Numbered from the stretch's first letter, positions 17,952 to 28,021 are shown. The stretch is DNA of 64,000 bases from Parabacteroides goldsteinii DSM 19448 = WAL 12034 (GCF_000969835.1 NZ_KQ033912.1:630221-694220), one strand, 5' to 3'. Notes: generated from the sequence alone by a model not told the origin. Numbers and translations: made by a program.

Positions 17952-18947
17952 CTATCTCGATATCGTATCCAGGCGTGCCGTATAAAGTGCCGCTTCGATC
18001 TTACGTATGTAATTCCGTTTGGTTGTTTCCGGAGCATAAACGAGACCTTCGGCAACAATCACACGCTGTGTCTTCGTATCCAGAAAAGCATGGCTGACAA
18101 ACGGTCCGCCCATCTTATCGCCAACCATCTTCCACAGGCCACGCAAGACTCCGCAGTATTTATCATGCAACATTATAGGTTCGTAAGTCAGGTCGACACG
18201 CTTTTCCGTAGTCATATAAGAATCCGGAAAAGCACCCGGCAGGTTATCCTTTAAAACAGAATCCCGTTTTGCCACCAGATAGTCCTGTGTAAATGTATTC
18301 GCATCGGTATATGGAAAGGAATAAACGATCAGATCGACACGCCCGGTTTTAGCATTGTTCGACACCCACAGGAAATCGGTTGTATCTTTATAATAAGTCA
18401 TATCGTCCGGAGCATGCAATTTCATACCGAACTTCTCCTGCACTTTATCCATTGCCAACTGGCTGTAATGTTCTTTCAGGATCTTTATACGACGGTCCTT
18501 TTCGATTGCACAGAAATGATTGACAATATCCGAATCATGCAATGTCAGGTAAGTGACCAGTTCACGAGTCGACGGAGCACAGAGTTTTATCACTTCCTGC
18601 CCTTTTGCCCATTCATCTTTAAAACCATTCAACGAAACCATCGTATACTTCGTCGGATCAATATCGACAACCAGAATATTGCGGACGTATCTCAACAAGC
18701 CATTAAAAGTCTCGGTAGGAACAAATGTAACACGCATGGCGGGTTCAGGTTGGGGCAATCCGGCAATGGGAGATTTTAATTGATTTTTCACTAATTCCCC
18801 AACCTCGCTGTCTCCAACTTCCCGAGTCATGACAACCAGGATTTCATACGGCAAACCGGTAGCCCGTTTTTCTACGATCGAAGAGTTGCAACTCACTAAT
18901 GTCAGTAATCCCACTAAATAAAAAGTAAATAGATGCTGTGTTCTCAT
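17952..18947 (-). CDS. DUF4837 lipoprotein
   Basis: Lipoprotein (331 aa) with lipobox LTLVSC (C20) and one DUF4837 domain filling the rest. Function unknown, found in Bacteroidetes. Residues 25-50 (TGLPYEILVVMTREVGDSEV) and the C-terminal GPFVSHAFLDTKTQRVIVAEGLVYAPETTKRNYIRKIEAAL are typical of the family. Monocistronic, with a -7 element at 18992-18999. Confidence 0.88.
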   Translation of the reverse strand: MRTQHLFTFYLVGLLTLVSCNSSIVEKRATGLPYEILVVMTREVGDSEVGELVKNQLKSPIAGLPQPEPAMRVTFVPTETFNGLLRYVRNILVVDIDPTKYTMVSLNGFKDEWAKGQEVIKLCAPSTRELVTYLTLHDSDIVNHFCAIEKDRRIKILKEHYSQLAMDKVQEKFGMKLHAPDDMTYYKDTTDFLWVSNNAKTGRVDLIVYSFPYTDANTFTQDYLVAKRDSVLKDNLPGAFPDSYMTTEKRVDLTYEPIMLHDKYCGVLRGLWKMVGDKMGGPFVSHAFLDTKTQRVIVAEGLVYAPETTKRNYIRKIEAALYTARLDTISR

Positions 18948-19285
18948 AGCTTTATTGATTTATCTTTTCCAGAGTTTATTGTTTACTTCGACAAAAGTAA
19001 AGGATAAGTCAACAGAAGAAAAGAAATGGTGCCGGACAAACGAATACAGACTTAACAGATTGTATATAAGAAACATATACCCTAAAACTATTTGATTTTA
19101 TGTATTTATCTGGACATGATGCTTTAGAAACGACTCAAATATTTTCCGCCAATAAAAGAAACTGTCGAGCTTCTGCTTTTTTCCGACCATCGGAATAACG
19201 TTATTCCGATGGGTGGAAGAGCAGTGTTCCGATGACCGGAAGAGTACTATTCCGACCATCGGAAAAGGAATCAGGTACTTTTTTT
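18948..19285. other. 338-bp intergenic stretch with promoter and dyad array
   Basis: Holds a minus-strand -7 element TACTTTTG at 18999-18992 for DUF4837 and the four-dyad array at 19181-19264. No coding potential seen. Confidence 0.7.
19181..19264. repeat. Array of four 15-bp dyads, period exactly 23 bp
   Basis: Units of the form TTCC-N7-GGAA (mostly TTCCG-N5-CGGAA) at 19181-19195, 19204-19218, 19227-19241 and 19250-19264, each separated by 8 bp. Units 1 and 4 are identical. It starts 21 bp after the stop of the HTH gene of the ppk1 operon and ends about 180 bp before the DUF4837 promoter. The spacing of about two helical turns fits cooperative binding on one DNA face. Confidence 0.85.
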
Positions 19286-19963
19286 CTAATACATCCGGAT
19301 AAACTGATCCAGGTCGGTCTTCTCATCCAGTTGCAGACGTTTTTTCAGGCGGCTCTTCGACTTGGTGAGGGCATCGGTCGTGTTATTGAAAACAGCCATC
19401 TGATCCTTGCGGAGAAAGTTCCATTTTATCAGGCAACAGATTTCCTCTTCATGACGGGTTATACTATATTTCTGCTTCAACTCCGTCAGAAAATTATTGA
19501 AAAGAAGGTCGGTCGTACGAAGCAATTCCATCCATTCCTGCCGGCTGAGATTGGTGCGTACCGGGTCTTGTTTGAGTTGCAGCAACAGGGAAAAGGCATC
19601 GACCGGCAATTCTATCGTTTCTGACGAAGCAGAGGAAAGCCGTTCAATGACCTGTTCATGCTCACGCACCTTCCGTTTGTAATATTCCAGGTCACTGACA
19701 CGTTCCTTGTAAAGCTCCGATTCTTCCGTCAAGTTCTGTAAATCCTGTTCCAGCCGGTTGATCTGCTCGATATAATCGTATTTCTCCTTTTGGTAATGAT
19801 AAATCGCAACTTTGTTCTTCCTGATCTTTTCCTTTACGAGCCGGTGACGTTCCCGGTTGCGTGCCATACGGATACCTATAATATACCCCAGCACCGCTCC
19901 CGCTATCAGAGCCACCCAACAGAAACAGAACAGAAAAAAAGTCAGGGAAGAAGGATTGTCCAT
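19286..19963 (-). CDS. Membrane-anchored coiled-coil protein with C-terminal HTH-like domain
   Basis: 225 aa: one membrane helix at residues 7-29 (short N-terminus, no signal cleavage), a long charged coiled coil (about 36-105, KEKYDYIEQINRLEQDLQNL) and a C-terminal domain (155-220, EEEICCLIKWNFLRKDQMAVFNN then LTKSKSRLKKRL) that resembles the LuxR-like DNA-binding end of Bacteroidetes TPR-type membrane regulators. No sensor TPRs are present, so it looks like a shortened member of that group. It begins 10 bp after ppk1 and should be in its operon, linking it to polyphosphate or stress. DNA binding is an inference. Confidence 0.7.
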   Translation of the reverse strand: MDNPSSLTFFLFCFCWVALIAGAVLGYIIGIRMARNRERHRLVKEKIRKNKVAIYHYQKEKYDYIEQINRLEQDLQNLTEESELYKERVSDLEYYKRKVREHEQVIERLSSASSETIELPVDAFSLLLQLKQDPVRTNLSRQEWMELLRTTDLLFNNFLTELKQKYSITRHEEEICCLIKWNFLRKDQMAVFNNTTDALTKSKSRLKKRLQLDEKTDLDQFIRMY

Positions 19964-19973
19964 ACGATCTTAT

Positions 19974-22043
19974 TTATGATTTGTTTTTCAAATATTCATA
20001 AATAGCCAGTTGGGAACGGACTTTCACCGGTTCCTCATTATGCTTGAAGTTGTTATGCAGCTGCTCGTCGATCAGGCAGGCTTTTACATTGTCGCGCATC
20101 TGTATCTTCAGAATGTCGATCACTTCCTGCTTTATTTCGGGAACCAGTATCGGGAAAGCCGTTTCTATCCGGCGGTTCAGATTACGACGCATCCAGTCGG
20201 CCGATGTCAGATAAACATCTTCCTTGCCGTCATTATAGAAATACCAGATACGGGAATGTTCCAGGAACATATCGACAATCCGGGTGATCCGGATATTGGC
20301 ACTGTAAGGCTGTCCGGGAACCAGACAACAGATGCCCCTTACGATCAGGTCGATCTCCACCCCATTCTCGCTGGCATGATACAGTTCGTTTATCATATTC
20401 TGGTCATGCAGTCCGTTCATCTTTAACACGATCCGCCCTTTACGTCCCAGCTTCACATGTTCGATCTCACGGTGGATCATACGGATCAGTTCGGGCACCA
20501 TGTTGAAACGGGCAACCAGCAGATGCCGGAAAGTAGGCTCCGCCATTTTCCCTTCCAGCACGGCAAACACTTTATTTATATCCGTTATGATCTCGTCATT
20601 ACAGGTAAGCAAGGCCATATCCGAGTAGACCCGGGCAGTCTTTTCATTAAAATTGCCGGTACTGAGATAAGCGAAATCACGCCGTTTATTTCCATCTTCC
20701 GGATCTTTCCGGATGATAACCGCCACTTTCGCATGCACTTTCAATCCGGGAATACTGTAAATAATACGTATGCCCGCCTGCTCCATCCGTTCAGCCGTAC
20801 TCATATTATTCTCTTCATCGAAGCGGGCTTTCAGTTCGACAAACACCGTTACCTTCTTCCCGTTCTGCGCCGCACTGACCAACGTATTGATGACGGCCGA
20901 ATTTTCCGCCACCCGGTACTGGGTGATCTTTATCTCATCCACTTTCGGATCGAACGCGGCTTCCATCAGGAAACGTATCAGATAATCGAACGACTGATAG
21001 GGAAAATGCAGCAAAATATCTTTCTTCTTCACTGCCCGGAATACGGAACCTTTCTCATCCAGATAAGGGACACGCATAGGCGTCGGAATCTTCTGCTCCA
21101 ACTCTTTCCCTTTTGGATTGGGCAATTTAGCCAAGTCCTGCAAATTCAGGTAACGCCCTCCTACAACCAGGTCATCGCGGGTAATGCCGAAAGCCTCACA
21201 AATAAATGAAAGGAAATCGTCCGGCATTGCCCGGTCGTACATAAAACGGCTCAGGGCACCGATCTTCCGTTTCTTCACTTTCTTCCGGATGCTTTCAACG
21301 ATATTACCTTTCTCATTTTCCAGATAAATATCGGCATCACGGGATATCTTGATACTGTAACAACTGTCAATTATATATCCGGGGAAGATATTCGCCAGGT
21401 TCGCACGAATAATATCATCGATAAACATGATGTAGAACTTCCCTTCATGTTGCGGCAACTCTATAAAGCGAGGTACCTTGGCATAGGGTATCTTCATCAG
21501 TGCATAATGATATTCAGGCGCCTGATCTCCTTCCAGTTTCCGCTTGCTTTTCTTTACCATGCGGATCACCAGATACAGACGGCGGTCACGGATAAAGGTA
21601 CGGATATCCCCAGCCTGTATCATGACAGGCGACAGGAACGGAAACACCTCCTCATTAAAGAAGTTATGAACGAACTCTTCATGGAATGGCTCAGGTTCGC
21701 TTCCCTGATAGAGATAGATATTCTGCCGGTTCAACTCCGGTAATATCTTTTCAGAGAAGATCCGGTAATATTCACGTTGCTGGCGGTTTACTTCATTGGT
21801 TATCTCGGTCAACACTTCTTCGGCCTCATCACCGCTTTCTTCGGTAAAATTCTTTTTCATAATCACCCCGCGATGCTCGGCCACACGTATTTCGTAAAAT
21901 TCTTCCAGGTTGGAAGAATAGATAGACAAGAATTTAATCCGCTCATAGACAGGCAACGTATCGTCTTCCGCCTCGAGTAAAACCCGGTAGTTGAAAGACA
22001 GCCAACTAACGTCGCGCTTAAAGTATTTATATGAATTCTCCAT
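19974..22043 (-). CDS. ppk1: Polyphosphate kinase 1
   Basis: Makes inorganic polyphosphate from ATP and works in reverse. It has 689 aa, standard length. N-domain begins YFKRDVSWLSFNYRVLLEAED; the two phospholipase-D-like catalytic domains carry the conserved histidines in GLKVHAKVAVIIRK and in the second domain, with STGNFNEKTARVYSDMALLT and VELKARFDEENN. Followed by the membrane HTH protein in one operon. Its promoter region is AT-rich and I see no clean -7 element. Confidence 0.97.
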   Translation of the reverse strand: MENSYKYFKRDVSWLSFNYRVLLEAEDDTLPVYERIKFLSIYSSNLEEFYEIRVAEHRGVIMKKNFTEESGDEAEEVLTEITNEVNRQQREYYRIFSEKILPELNRQNIYLYQGSEPEPFHEEFVHNFFNEEVFPFLSPVMIQAGDIRTFIRDRRLYLVIRMVKKSKRKLEGDQAPEYHYALMKIPYAKVPRFIELPQHEGKFYIMFIDDIIRANLANIFPGYIIDSCYSIKISRDADIYLENEKGNIVESIRKKVKKRKIGALSRFMYDRAMPDDFLSFICEAFGITRDDLVVGGRYLNLQDLAKLPNPKGKELEQKIPTPMRVPYLDEKGSVFRAVKKKDILLHFPYQSFDYLIRFLMEAAFDPKVDEIKITQYRVAENSAVINTLVSAAQNGKKVTVFVELKARFDEENNMSTAERMEQAGIRIIYSIPGLKVHAKVAVIIRKDPEDGNKRRDFAYLSTGNFNEKTARVYSDMALLTCNDEIITDINKVFAVLEGKMAEPTFRHLLVARFNMVPELIRMIHREIEHVKLGRKGRIVLKMNGLHDQNMINELYHASENGVEIDLIVRGICCLVPGQPYSANIRITRIVDMFLEHSRIWYFYNDGKEDVYLTSADWMRRNLNRRIETAFPILVPEIKQEVIDILKIQMRDNVKACLIDEQLHNNFKHNEEPVKVRSQLAIYEYLKNKS

Positions 22044-22110
22044 CGTATTCTATTCTTAGATGCGTAAATATAGATACTTTATTAGAATAAAAGAAATAGA
22101 TACTTACACA

Positions 22111-22146
22111 AAAATCGGACAACCCATGGAAGTGTTGCCCGATTTT
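22111..22146 (-). terminator. Intrinsic terminator after the EEP lipoprotein gene
   Basis: Arms AAAATCGG...CAAC and GTTG..CCGATTTT with a T-run on the minus strand. It closes the second susCD operon and separates it from ppk1. Confidence 0.75.
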
Positions 22147-22189
22147 ACCTTTTACCTCACAAATCTACCGTTTCCGGTGAATATAGTCC

Positions 22190-23179
22190 CTACTTTTCCA
22201 AATCAAAATCCACTAAAATAGGACGGTGATCCGATGGATGCCAAAAGTTTGAAAGATTAGCCGGGTCGCGCACCGGTTTCGTATAAGTATCTGTCACGAC
22301 ATCGGCAGCCACAATTCTTTCATATAACGGAGAAGTACAATATACGAAATCTATACGCGCCTCCTTTCCGGTCGTTGTCTTAAACTCGCCGGGGTATTTT
22401 TTAGCGATCACATCTATATAAGGCGTATTCTCCCTGATATAATCATGCACCAAAAAACGCGTATCTTCTTCCGGGTAGTTGTAAACTGCATTATCAATTC
22501 TTGACCGCGCATTAAAATCTCCCATCATCATCCAATACTGGCCCGCTGCTTCGGGCACCGAGTCGATCGTATGTTTACAGATATATTCTATTTCCATGCG
22601 TCGGTACTTATCCCCTCCGGATTCCGCTTTGCTGGCCTCCTTATCTTCGGCCCGGAAAGCAAAAGCCTGGGGCCAGGTATGAAGCGTTACTACATTTATC
22701 GTCTGTTGGTTGACTTCGATCTGAGCCCAACCGGCACCGTGAGTAACGACACTATCCGGTTCCGAGCCGACAATACGCAAGACATTCTTTATCGGATATT
22801 TAGAAGTTATCACCTGAGGATAATTGTCCCGATGACCTCCTATATAACAATATGTATGTCCGTACCGCATTGCCAGTTTCTCCCAGTTATCAGTCAGATA
22901 ACGGTCCGCAGCCTCCATAGGATCGGCCGTCCCGGTCTTATAGATGGATTGGGCCTCACACCAGACACAGATATCCGGATTTTGTTCTTTAACCCATTCG
23001 ACAAAACTGTCATAATTATCTCCCTGTCCGGACCACATTCCATTTTGTATATTCCAGTAGAGAAGGCGTAAATGCCCCTTCTCCGAACGTCCGCCGCACG
23101 ATGTAACAAGACAGGCTATTGTCCACACAAACGCAAGCATAAAAAATATACGTACCCTGTTAACAAGCTGTTTTTTCAT
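22190..23179 (-). CDS. Endonuclease/exonuclease/phosphatase-fold lipoprotein
   Basis: 329 aa with a lipoprotein signal (CLVTSCGG, C28) and an EEP domain: LRLLYWNIQNG (metal-binding Asn), VVTLHTWPQ, MMGDFNARS and PSDHRPILVDF with the catalytic Asp-His. The fold hydrolyses phosphodiesters or phosphomonoesters of nucleic acids, inositol phosphates or sphingolipids; in a surface lipoprotein coded with SusC/SusD the substrate is more likely a phosphorylated lipid or sugar than DNA. It follows susD by 33 bp in the same operon. Substrate unknown. Confidence 0.88.
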   Translation of the reverse strand: MKKQLVNRVRIFFMLAFVWTIACLVTSCGGRSEKGHLRLLYWNIQNGMWSGQGDNYDSFVEWVKEQNPDICVWCEAQSIYKTGTADPMEAADRYLTDNWEKLAMRYGHTYCYIGGHRDNYPQVITSKYPIKNVLRIVGSEPDSVVTHGAGWAQIEVNQQTINVVTLHTWPQAFAFRAEDKEASKAESGGDKYRRMEIEYICKHTIDSVPEAAGQYWMMMGDFNARSRIDNAVYNYPEEDTRFLVHDYIRENTPYIDVIAKKYPGEFKTTTGKEARIDFVYCTSPLYERIVAADVVTDTYTKPVRDPANLSNFWHPSDHRPILVDFDLEK

Positions 23180-23212
23180 TCCTATTTCCTTTTTTTTAGT
23201 TTAACATATTAA

Positions 23213-24724
23213 TCATTCCGCAGAAGTATAACCCGGATTCTGATCGGTAGACTGGTTCATCGCTTTATTATAGTTGAATTCGGAATCCGGAATCTTCCAT
23301 AAATAATGTCTTTCCTGTATGTCTGTCCACGCCCCGTCTTCTACATTATAATATTTCCCGACCAGTTCCTGAGCTTTGCCCAAACGAACAATGAAGTCCC
23401 AGTGCTTCCCTTCATTGAAGTGCTCGTAAGTTTCTTCCTTAATCAACAAATCAATAAACTCATCCATCGTCTTATAATCCGACAACTTATAATCCAACTC
23501 CATATCCGGCACTTTTGGATCACGCCCATAAGCACGACGGCGAAGCTGATTCAGCATTTCCATAGATTCCTCCGTCGGCCCTCCTGCAACACGTGCTGTC
23601 GCTTCCGCAAAAATAAGCATTGCATCCGGATAACGGATCAACGGAATAGATACATTTGCACCTCCCCCTTGTGAATTCGGATCCCAATACTTTGTCAAAA
23701 GACAGGTGTACTCTCCGTAAGCATCGGCTCCAAAGATATAAAAACCGACATTCAGCCCATAACGGAGATCATTCTTATCCCAGGTAGATATCACATGATT
23801 CCTCAAATCCGTATAATGCGTAAAATAGCCGTTCCCATTCAACATCAACTTGCCCGGTTCTATCTCATATTTCGGATGCGATGTATAAGACAGGTAATCC
23901 CAGGTTTTGCCGTCCGTCCGCGATGTCTTGATGTAAAACACCTCTTCCGTCGAAGTTGTCAGGTCATACCCGAATACTTTGTCGAAATCCCTTGAAGTAC
24001 CGACCTGTACCAATGAGTAAACCCCGCTATTGACCACTTCTCCCGCCAATGTTTTGGCTTCTTCATAATGCCCCGTATGCATATACACGTCGGCCAGACA
24101 TATTCTTACCGCATTCTTATTCGGTGTTGCCAAATATCGGGACTTATCCGGGCAATTAGCCAACGCATATTTCAGATCTTCGATAATAAAGGCATAAACA
24201 TCTTCCTTCGAACTCTTGGGTACATCCCATGTCGTAATATTATTTTCAGTCTTCAAAGGTACTCCACCCCAGTATTTGACCAGATTAAAATAATTGAATC
24301 CTCTCAGGAATCTCAATTCCCCCAAATAGGATATAATTTCCGCCTCGGTCATTTCCGTTGCCGACGGAAGTTTCTCTATCGCGGTATTACAATACATGAT
24401 CGCTTTATATAAATTTGTCCAGTTAGATTCACTCCGCGTGATATGAGTAGAATTTACAAAACCGTTGTATGCTTTATAAGTCTGGTAAACTCCTTTCGGG
24501 TAACAATACTCCGTATTGATTTCCAACGTTGCGAAAAAATTAGAATTATAAGCCGACCGCATCACATCCAGCGGAGCCAATACCGCCGCATTCGCTTCTT
24601 CCTGTGTATTATAAAATGTTTCACTCGAAATCGAATATGTATATTTCGTCTCGTCCAGGCAATTGTCACAGGCTTGAAAGATAGAGAGGCAGGCCACTAT
24701 TGATACTAAAAACTTACTTTTCAT
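23213..24724 (-). CDS. SusD/RagB-family outer-membrane lipoprotein
   Basis: Nutrient-binding lipoprotein, 503 aa, with lipobox IFQACDNC (C19). SusD-type features are SETFYNTQEEANAAVLAPLD, LGELRFLRGFNYFNLVKYWG (TPR helix), VPLKTENN and the C-terminal GKHWDFIVRLGKA and YLWKIPDSEFNYNKAMNQSTDQNPGY. It starts 12 bp after the upstream SusC stop and is followed by the phosphatase-fold lipoprotein. Confidence 0.96.
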   Translation of the reverse strand: MKSKFLVSIVACLSIFQACDNCLDETKYTYSISSETFYNTQEEANAAVLAPLDVMRSAYNSNFFATLEINTEYCYPKGVYQTYKAYNGFVNSTHITRSESNWTNLYKAIMYCNTAIEKLPSATEMTEAEIISYLGELRFLRGFNYFNLVKYWGGVPLKTENNITTWDVPKSSKEDVYAFIIEDLKYALANCPDKSRYLATPNKNAVRICLADVYMHTGHYEEAKTLAGEVVNSGVYSLVQVGTSRDFDKVFGYDLTTSTEEVFYIKTSRTDGKTWDYLSYTSHPKYEIEPGKLMLNGNGYFTHYTDLRNHVISTWDKNDLRYGLNVGFYIFGADAYGEYTCLLTKYWDPNSQGGGANVSIPLIRYPDAMLIFAEATARVAGGPTEESMEMLNQLRRRAYGRDPKVPDMELDYKLSDYKTMDEFIDLLIKEETYEHFNEGKHWDFIVRLGKAQELVGKYYNVEDGAWTDIQERHYLWKIPDSEFNYNKAMNQSTDQNPGYTSAE

Positions 24725-24736
24725 TGCTTCTGATTT

Positions 24737-27700
24737 TTAAAATTTGACACTCAAACCCATTGAGATAGTTTTACTGTTCGGATAAGTCAAATGGTCGATA
24801 CCAGCATTGACATCACTCGCTTTTGAACTCACCTCCGGATCCACCCCGTTATACTTGGTAAAGGTTAACCAGTTCTGTGCACTTACAAACACCCGGATAC
24901 CGCTGAGCCAATTCCGGGTACTCCATTTTTCACAAGGGAAATTATAGGCCAGACTCACATTTTTCAAACGTAAATAAGAGCCATTCTCGATGAAACGGTC
25001 CGAGTACTTTAAAGAACCGACCGCTTCGACTTTTGGATAATGGACATGAGAATTATCTTGCCCCTCTCTCCAACTTTCATAGTACACTTTGCGTTCGATA
25101 TTCATGCCTTGCCCATAAGAATAGTTTCTCATTTCGCTCAGGTTAAAGACATCATTCCCCTGGCTGCCTTGCAGGAAGAAATTGAAATCCCAGTTTTTAT
25201 AACGGAAACCGCAATTCAGACCATAGGTAAAATCCGGAAAAGGAGATCCGGCAATATACCGGTCTTCCGTATCCGTATATTGACCGTCACCGTTCATATC
25301 TACATAAGAAAGAGACCCTTTTTCATCTAATCCGGCATCTTTATATACATAAAACGCTCCCAAAGGTTCCCCTTCCCGGATAATGGTTATAGAACCGGAA
25401 CCATAGTTGCTGTAAGTCGTTCCCAGAATATCGTCTCCGTCAGCCAGTTCTTCGACTCTATTCTTATTGTGTGCAATATTAAACTGAAGCGTAAAACCGA
25501 AATCCTTCTTTTGTACGACATCCGCTTCCACCAGAAGTTCGACTCCCCGGTTACTCATACTGCCGATATTCCGGACTGTCGATGAATATCCGGACGAAGA
25601 CGGTAAGGAAACCGTATTCAACAGGTCGGTCGTCTTTTTATAATAATAATCGGCTGTAAAACGCAGACGCTGATTGAACAAACCCAAATCGGCACCAATA
25701 TCCCACTGAGACGTTGTCTCCCATTTCAGATCTTCCGGGAAAGTGCTGCTTGGTGCATAGTAAGGAACATTATCACTACCAGTCGCTGTTTTCCCGGTGT
25801 TCAATAAATTTTGTGTCATATACGGGTCGATAGCACTCGAACCGGTCCTACCATATCCCAGACGCAGCTTCAAATTGGTAACTTTATCAAATTGCTTCAT
25901 GAATGGTTCCTCAGAAATCCTCCATGCCAAAGCTCCCGAAGGGAAATATCCCCAGCGCGATCCTTCCGAATAGCGGCTCGAACCGTCTGCACGAAAGCTG
26001 GCTGTCACCAAATATTTTCCATTAAAAGAATAGTTGATACGCCCGAGATAAGACATCAGCGCCCATTTGGAATAAGAAGTAGAAGGAGTATTGACTGTTC
26101 CTGCCGAAGACAAATTATTTGTTTGCTGGACATCACTCAAAAAGGTATTACCGGATGCCGCTATTGATTTATACACATTCTGCTGATAAGTAAAACCGCC
26201 CATCAGATTGAATGAATGAATTTTATTAACAGTAAAGTCATAATTCACAATATCTTCATTTATTACATTGGTGGAACGCTTATGATTCACAGAGGCGGAA
26301 TTATTCTGATAAATATACTTTTTAGTCGTATAAGCATCATACCGGGAATCAGAGCCTTCCAGACCGAAAGTCGCCTTGACGGAAAGTCCCTTGACTGGTT
26401 GAAAGTTGATGGCCGCATTGATATTCGTCAGATTCGTGACCGTCTTATAAGTAGACTCATAAGCCATACAGATCGGATTTTTAATTTCATGCGACGACCA
26501 GGAATACCAGGAACGCAAATCCTTATAATCACCGTTTTCATCGTACGGATAAAAGACCGGTGCGGCAGAATAGGTGGCACCGATCATGGACGATCCTCCA
26601 TTACCTCCTCCGTCAGACTGGTTCATTTGATTTATCAACGAATATCCCATGTTCAACGAAGCACTGACCATCTTGCTCATTTTCAAATCCAGGCTTGAAC
26701 GCAGGTTGTATTTATCATACGAACTATTATGAATCAAACCATCTTTCATCATAGCCGAACCACTTATGAAATAACTCACGTTGTCCGTACCTCCCGAAAC
26801 ATTAATATTATGATTCGAGATTGGGGCGTTCTGGAATACTTCACTCTGCCAGTCCACGCCTTTTCCCATTGCTGCAATATCCGCTTCCGAGAAAGGAGCT
26901 TCGCTCAAAATATCCGCATTAACCAGATATTCATTATAAAACCGTCCCCACTCCCGGGCATTCATTAAATCCAGCTTCTTTATCTGTTTCTGAAAGCCGT
27001 ATTCAAAATCATAGGAAACGGTTGTTTTTCCGGTTTTTCCCTTCTTGGTTGTAATCATAACAACGCCATTCGCACCACGTGAACCATAGATCGCTGTCGC
27101 CGACGCATCCTTTAGAATTTCCATGGATTCGATGTCATAAGTATTAACAGAGGAAGTGCTCGCCGGTATTCCGTCAATGATATAAAGCGGAGCATTGTCC
27201 CCCTTGATAGAATTGACTCCCCGAATACGGATCGAGTAATCGCCCGATGGATCTCCGGTATTCTGCGAAAGAACAACCCCCGGAACCCTCCCCTGCAAAG
27301 CCTGGATAGGATTAGAAACAGCAAAGGCTGTAATTTCGTCGGCTTTTATCGCTGACACGGAACCTGTCAAATCCTTCTTCTTCATCGTACCATAGCCGAT
27401 AACCACGATTTCATCCAACGATTCTACATTTTCCTTCATTACGATATTCAAACTCTTCTGTCCTTTTACCGGAATTTCCAACGAATTGTATCCTATATAG
27501 GAAACCATCAGGACATCATTTCCCGATACACTCATTGAAAAATTCCCATCCACATCAGTCACGACACCTGTCGCAGAACCTTTTAACACAACATTGGCAC
27601 CGATAATCGGCTCTCCTTTCCCATCCACGATATTACCCGTTACAGTATACGTACTTTGTTGGTTAACAATAGGAAAAACATTGGTCTCCGCCCATGTAGA

Positions 27701-27775
27701 TGCAGGAAAGAACTGCAATGCTACGGCAAGACATAAAACACCCACTAAATGGAATACATTTTTCTCTCGTTTCAT
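24737..27775 (-). CDS. SusC/RagA-family TonB-dependent transporter (no STN domain)
   Basis: 1012 aa from the ATG at 27775 (MKREKNVFHLVGVLCLAVA); the in-frame ATG at 27823 would put a polar stretch before the signal peptide. It carries the carboxypeptidase-regulatory-like fold (VTGNIVDGKGEPIIGANV), DEIVVIGYGTMKKKDLTG, plug (YIIDGIPAS, DASATAIYGSRGANGVVMI) and barrel ending MGLSVKF. No STN domain and no sigma/FecR gene is nearby, so its control differs from the locus at 1-6237. The structured RNA at 28022-28185 lies about 250 bp upstream on the same strand and could affect its expression. Confidence 0.96.
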   Translation of the reverse strand: MKREKNVFHLVGVLCLAVALQFFPASTWAETNVFPIVNQQSTYTVTGNIVDGKGEPIIGANVVLKGSATGVVTDVDGNFSMSVSGNDVLMVSYIGYNSLEIPVKGQKSLNIVMKENVESLDEIVVIGYGTMKKKDLTGSVSAIKADEITAFAVSNPIQALQGRVPGVVLSQNTGDPSGDYSIRIRGVNSIKGDNAPLYIIDGIPASTSSVNTYDIESMEILKDASATAIYGSRGANGVVMITTKKGKTGKTTVSYDFEYGFQKQIKKLDLMNAREWGRFYNEYLVNADILSEAPFSEADIAAMGKGVDWQSEVFQNAPISNHNINVSGGTDNVSYFISGSAMMKDGLIHNSSYDKYNLRSSLDLKMSKMVSASLNMGYSLINQMNQSDGGGNGGSSMIGATYSAAPVFYPYDENGDYKDLRSWYSWSSHEIKNPICMAYESTYKTVTNLTNINAAINFQPVKGLSVKATFGLEGSDSRYDAYTTKKYIYQNNSASVNHKRSTNVINEDIVNYDFTVNKIHSFNLMGGFTYQQNVYKSIAASGNTFLSDVQQTNNLSSAGTVNTPSTSYSKWALMSYLGRINYSFNGKYLVTASFRADGSSRYSEGSRWGYFPSGALAWRISEEPFMKQFDKVTNLKLRLGYGRTGSSAIDPYMTQNLLNTGKTATGSDNVPYYAPSSTFPEDLKWETTSQWDIGADLGLFNQRLRFTADYYYKKTTDLLNTVSLPSSSGYSSTVRNIGSMSNRGVELLVEADVVQKKDFGFTLQFNIAHNKNRVEELADGDDILGTTYSNYGSGSITIIREGEPLGAFYVYKDAGLDEKGSLSYVDMNGDGQYTDTEDRYIAGSPFPDFTYGLNCGFRYKNWDFNFFLQGSQGNDVFNLSEMRNYSYGQGMNIERKVYYESWREGQDNSHVHYPKVEAVGSLKYSDRFIENGSYLRLKNVSLAYNFPCEKWSTRNWLSGIRVFVSAQNWLTFTKYNGVDPEVSSKASDVNAGIDHLTYPNSKTISMGLSVKF

Positions 27776-28021
27776 TTTATTAAATAATAATAAATTTGAT
27801 TTATTGCGGGACAAAATAAACAAGAAGACGTTTCAGCATGAAGACAAGCGAATGACATTCACCACACATTCTTGCTACAAAACAATGTCCGCATTTCATA
27901 ATAATTCATTTGGCAACATTCACGTTGTTACATCAGAATCCTATAAGAAAGGAATAGTACTAAACAAGGTTTCATATCCGGCTGTTCGCCGGGAGTCCAA
28001 AATTGAGAGAAAGTAGACCAA

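Noticed and set aside
19181..19264. CRISPR array
   Set aside because: Repeats are 15 bp palindromes with 8-bp spacers; there are no cas genes and spacers are too short.
27594..28016. 140-aa plus-strand ORF upstream of susC
   Set aside because: It runs antisense over the conserved susC N-terminus and then into the leader; no family likeness or start signals.
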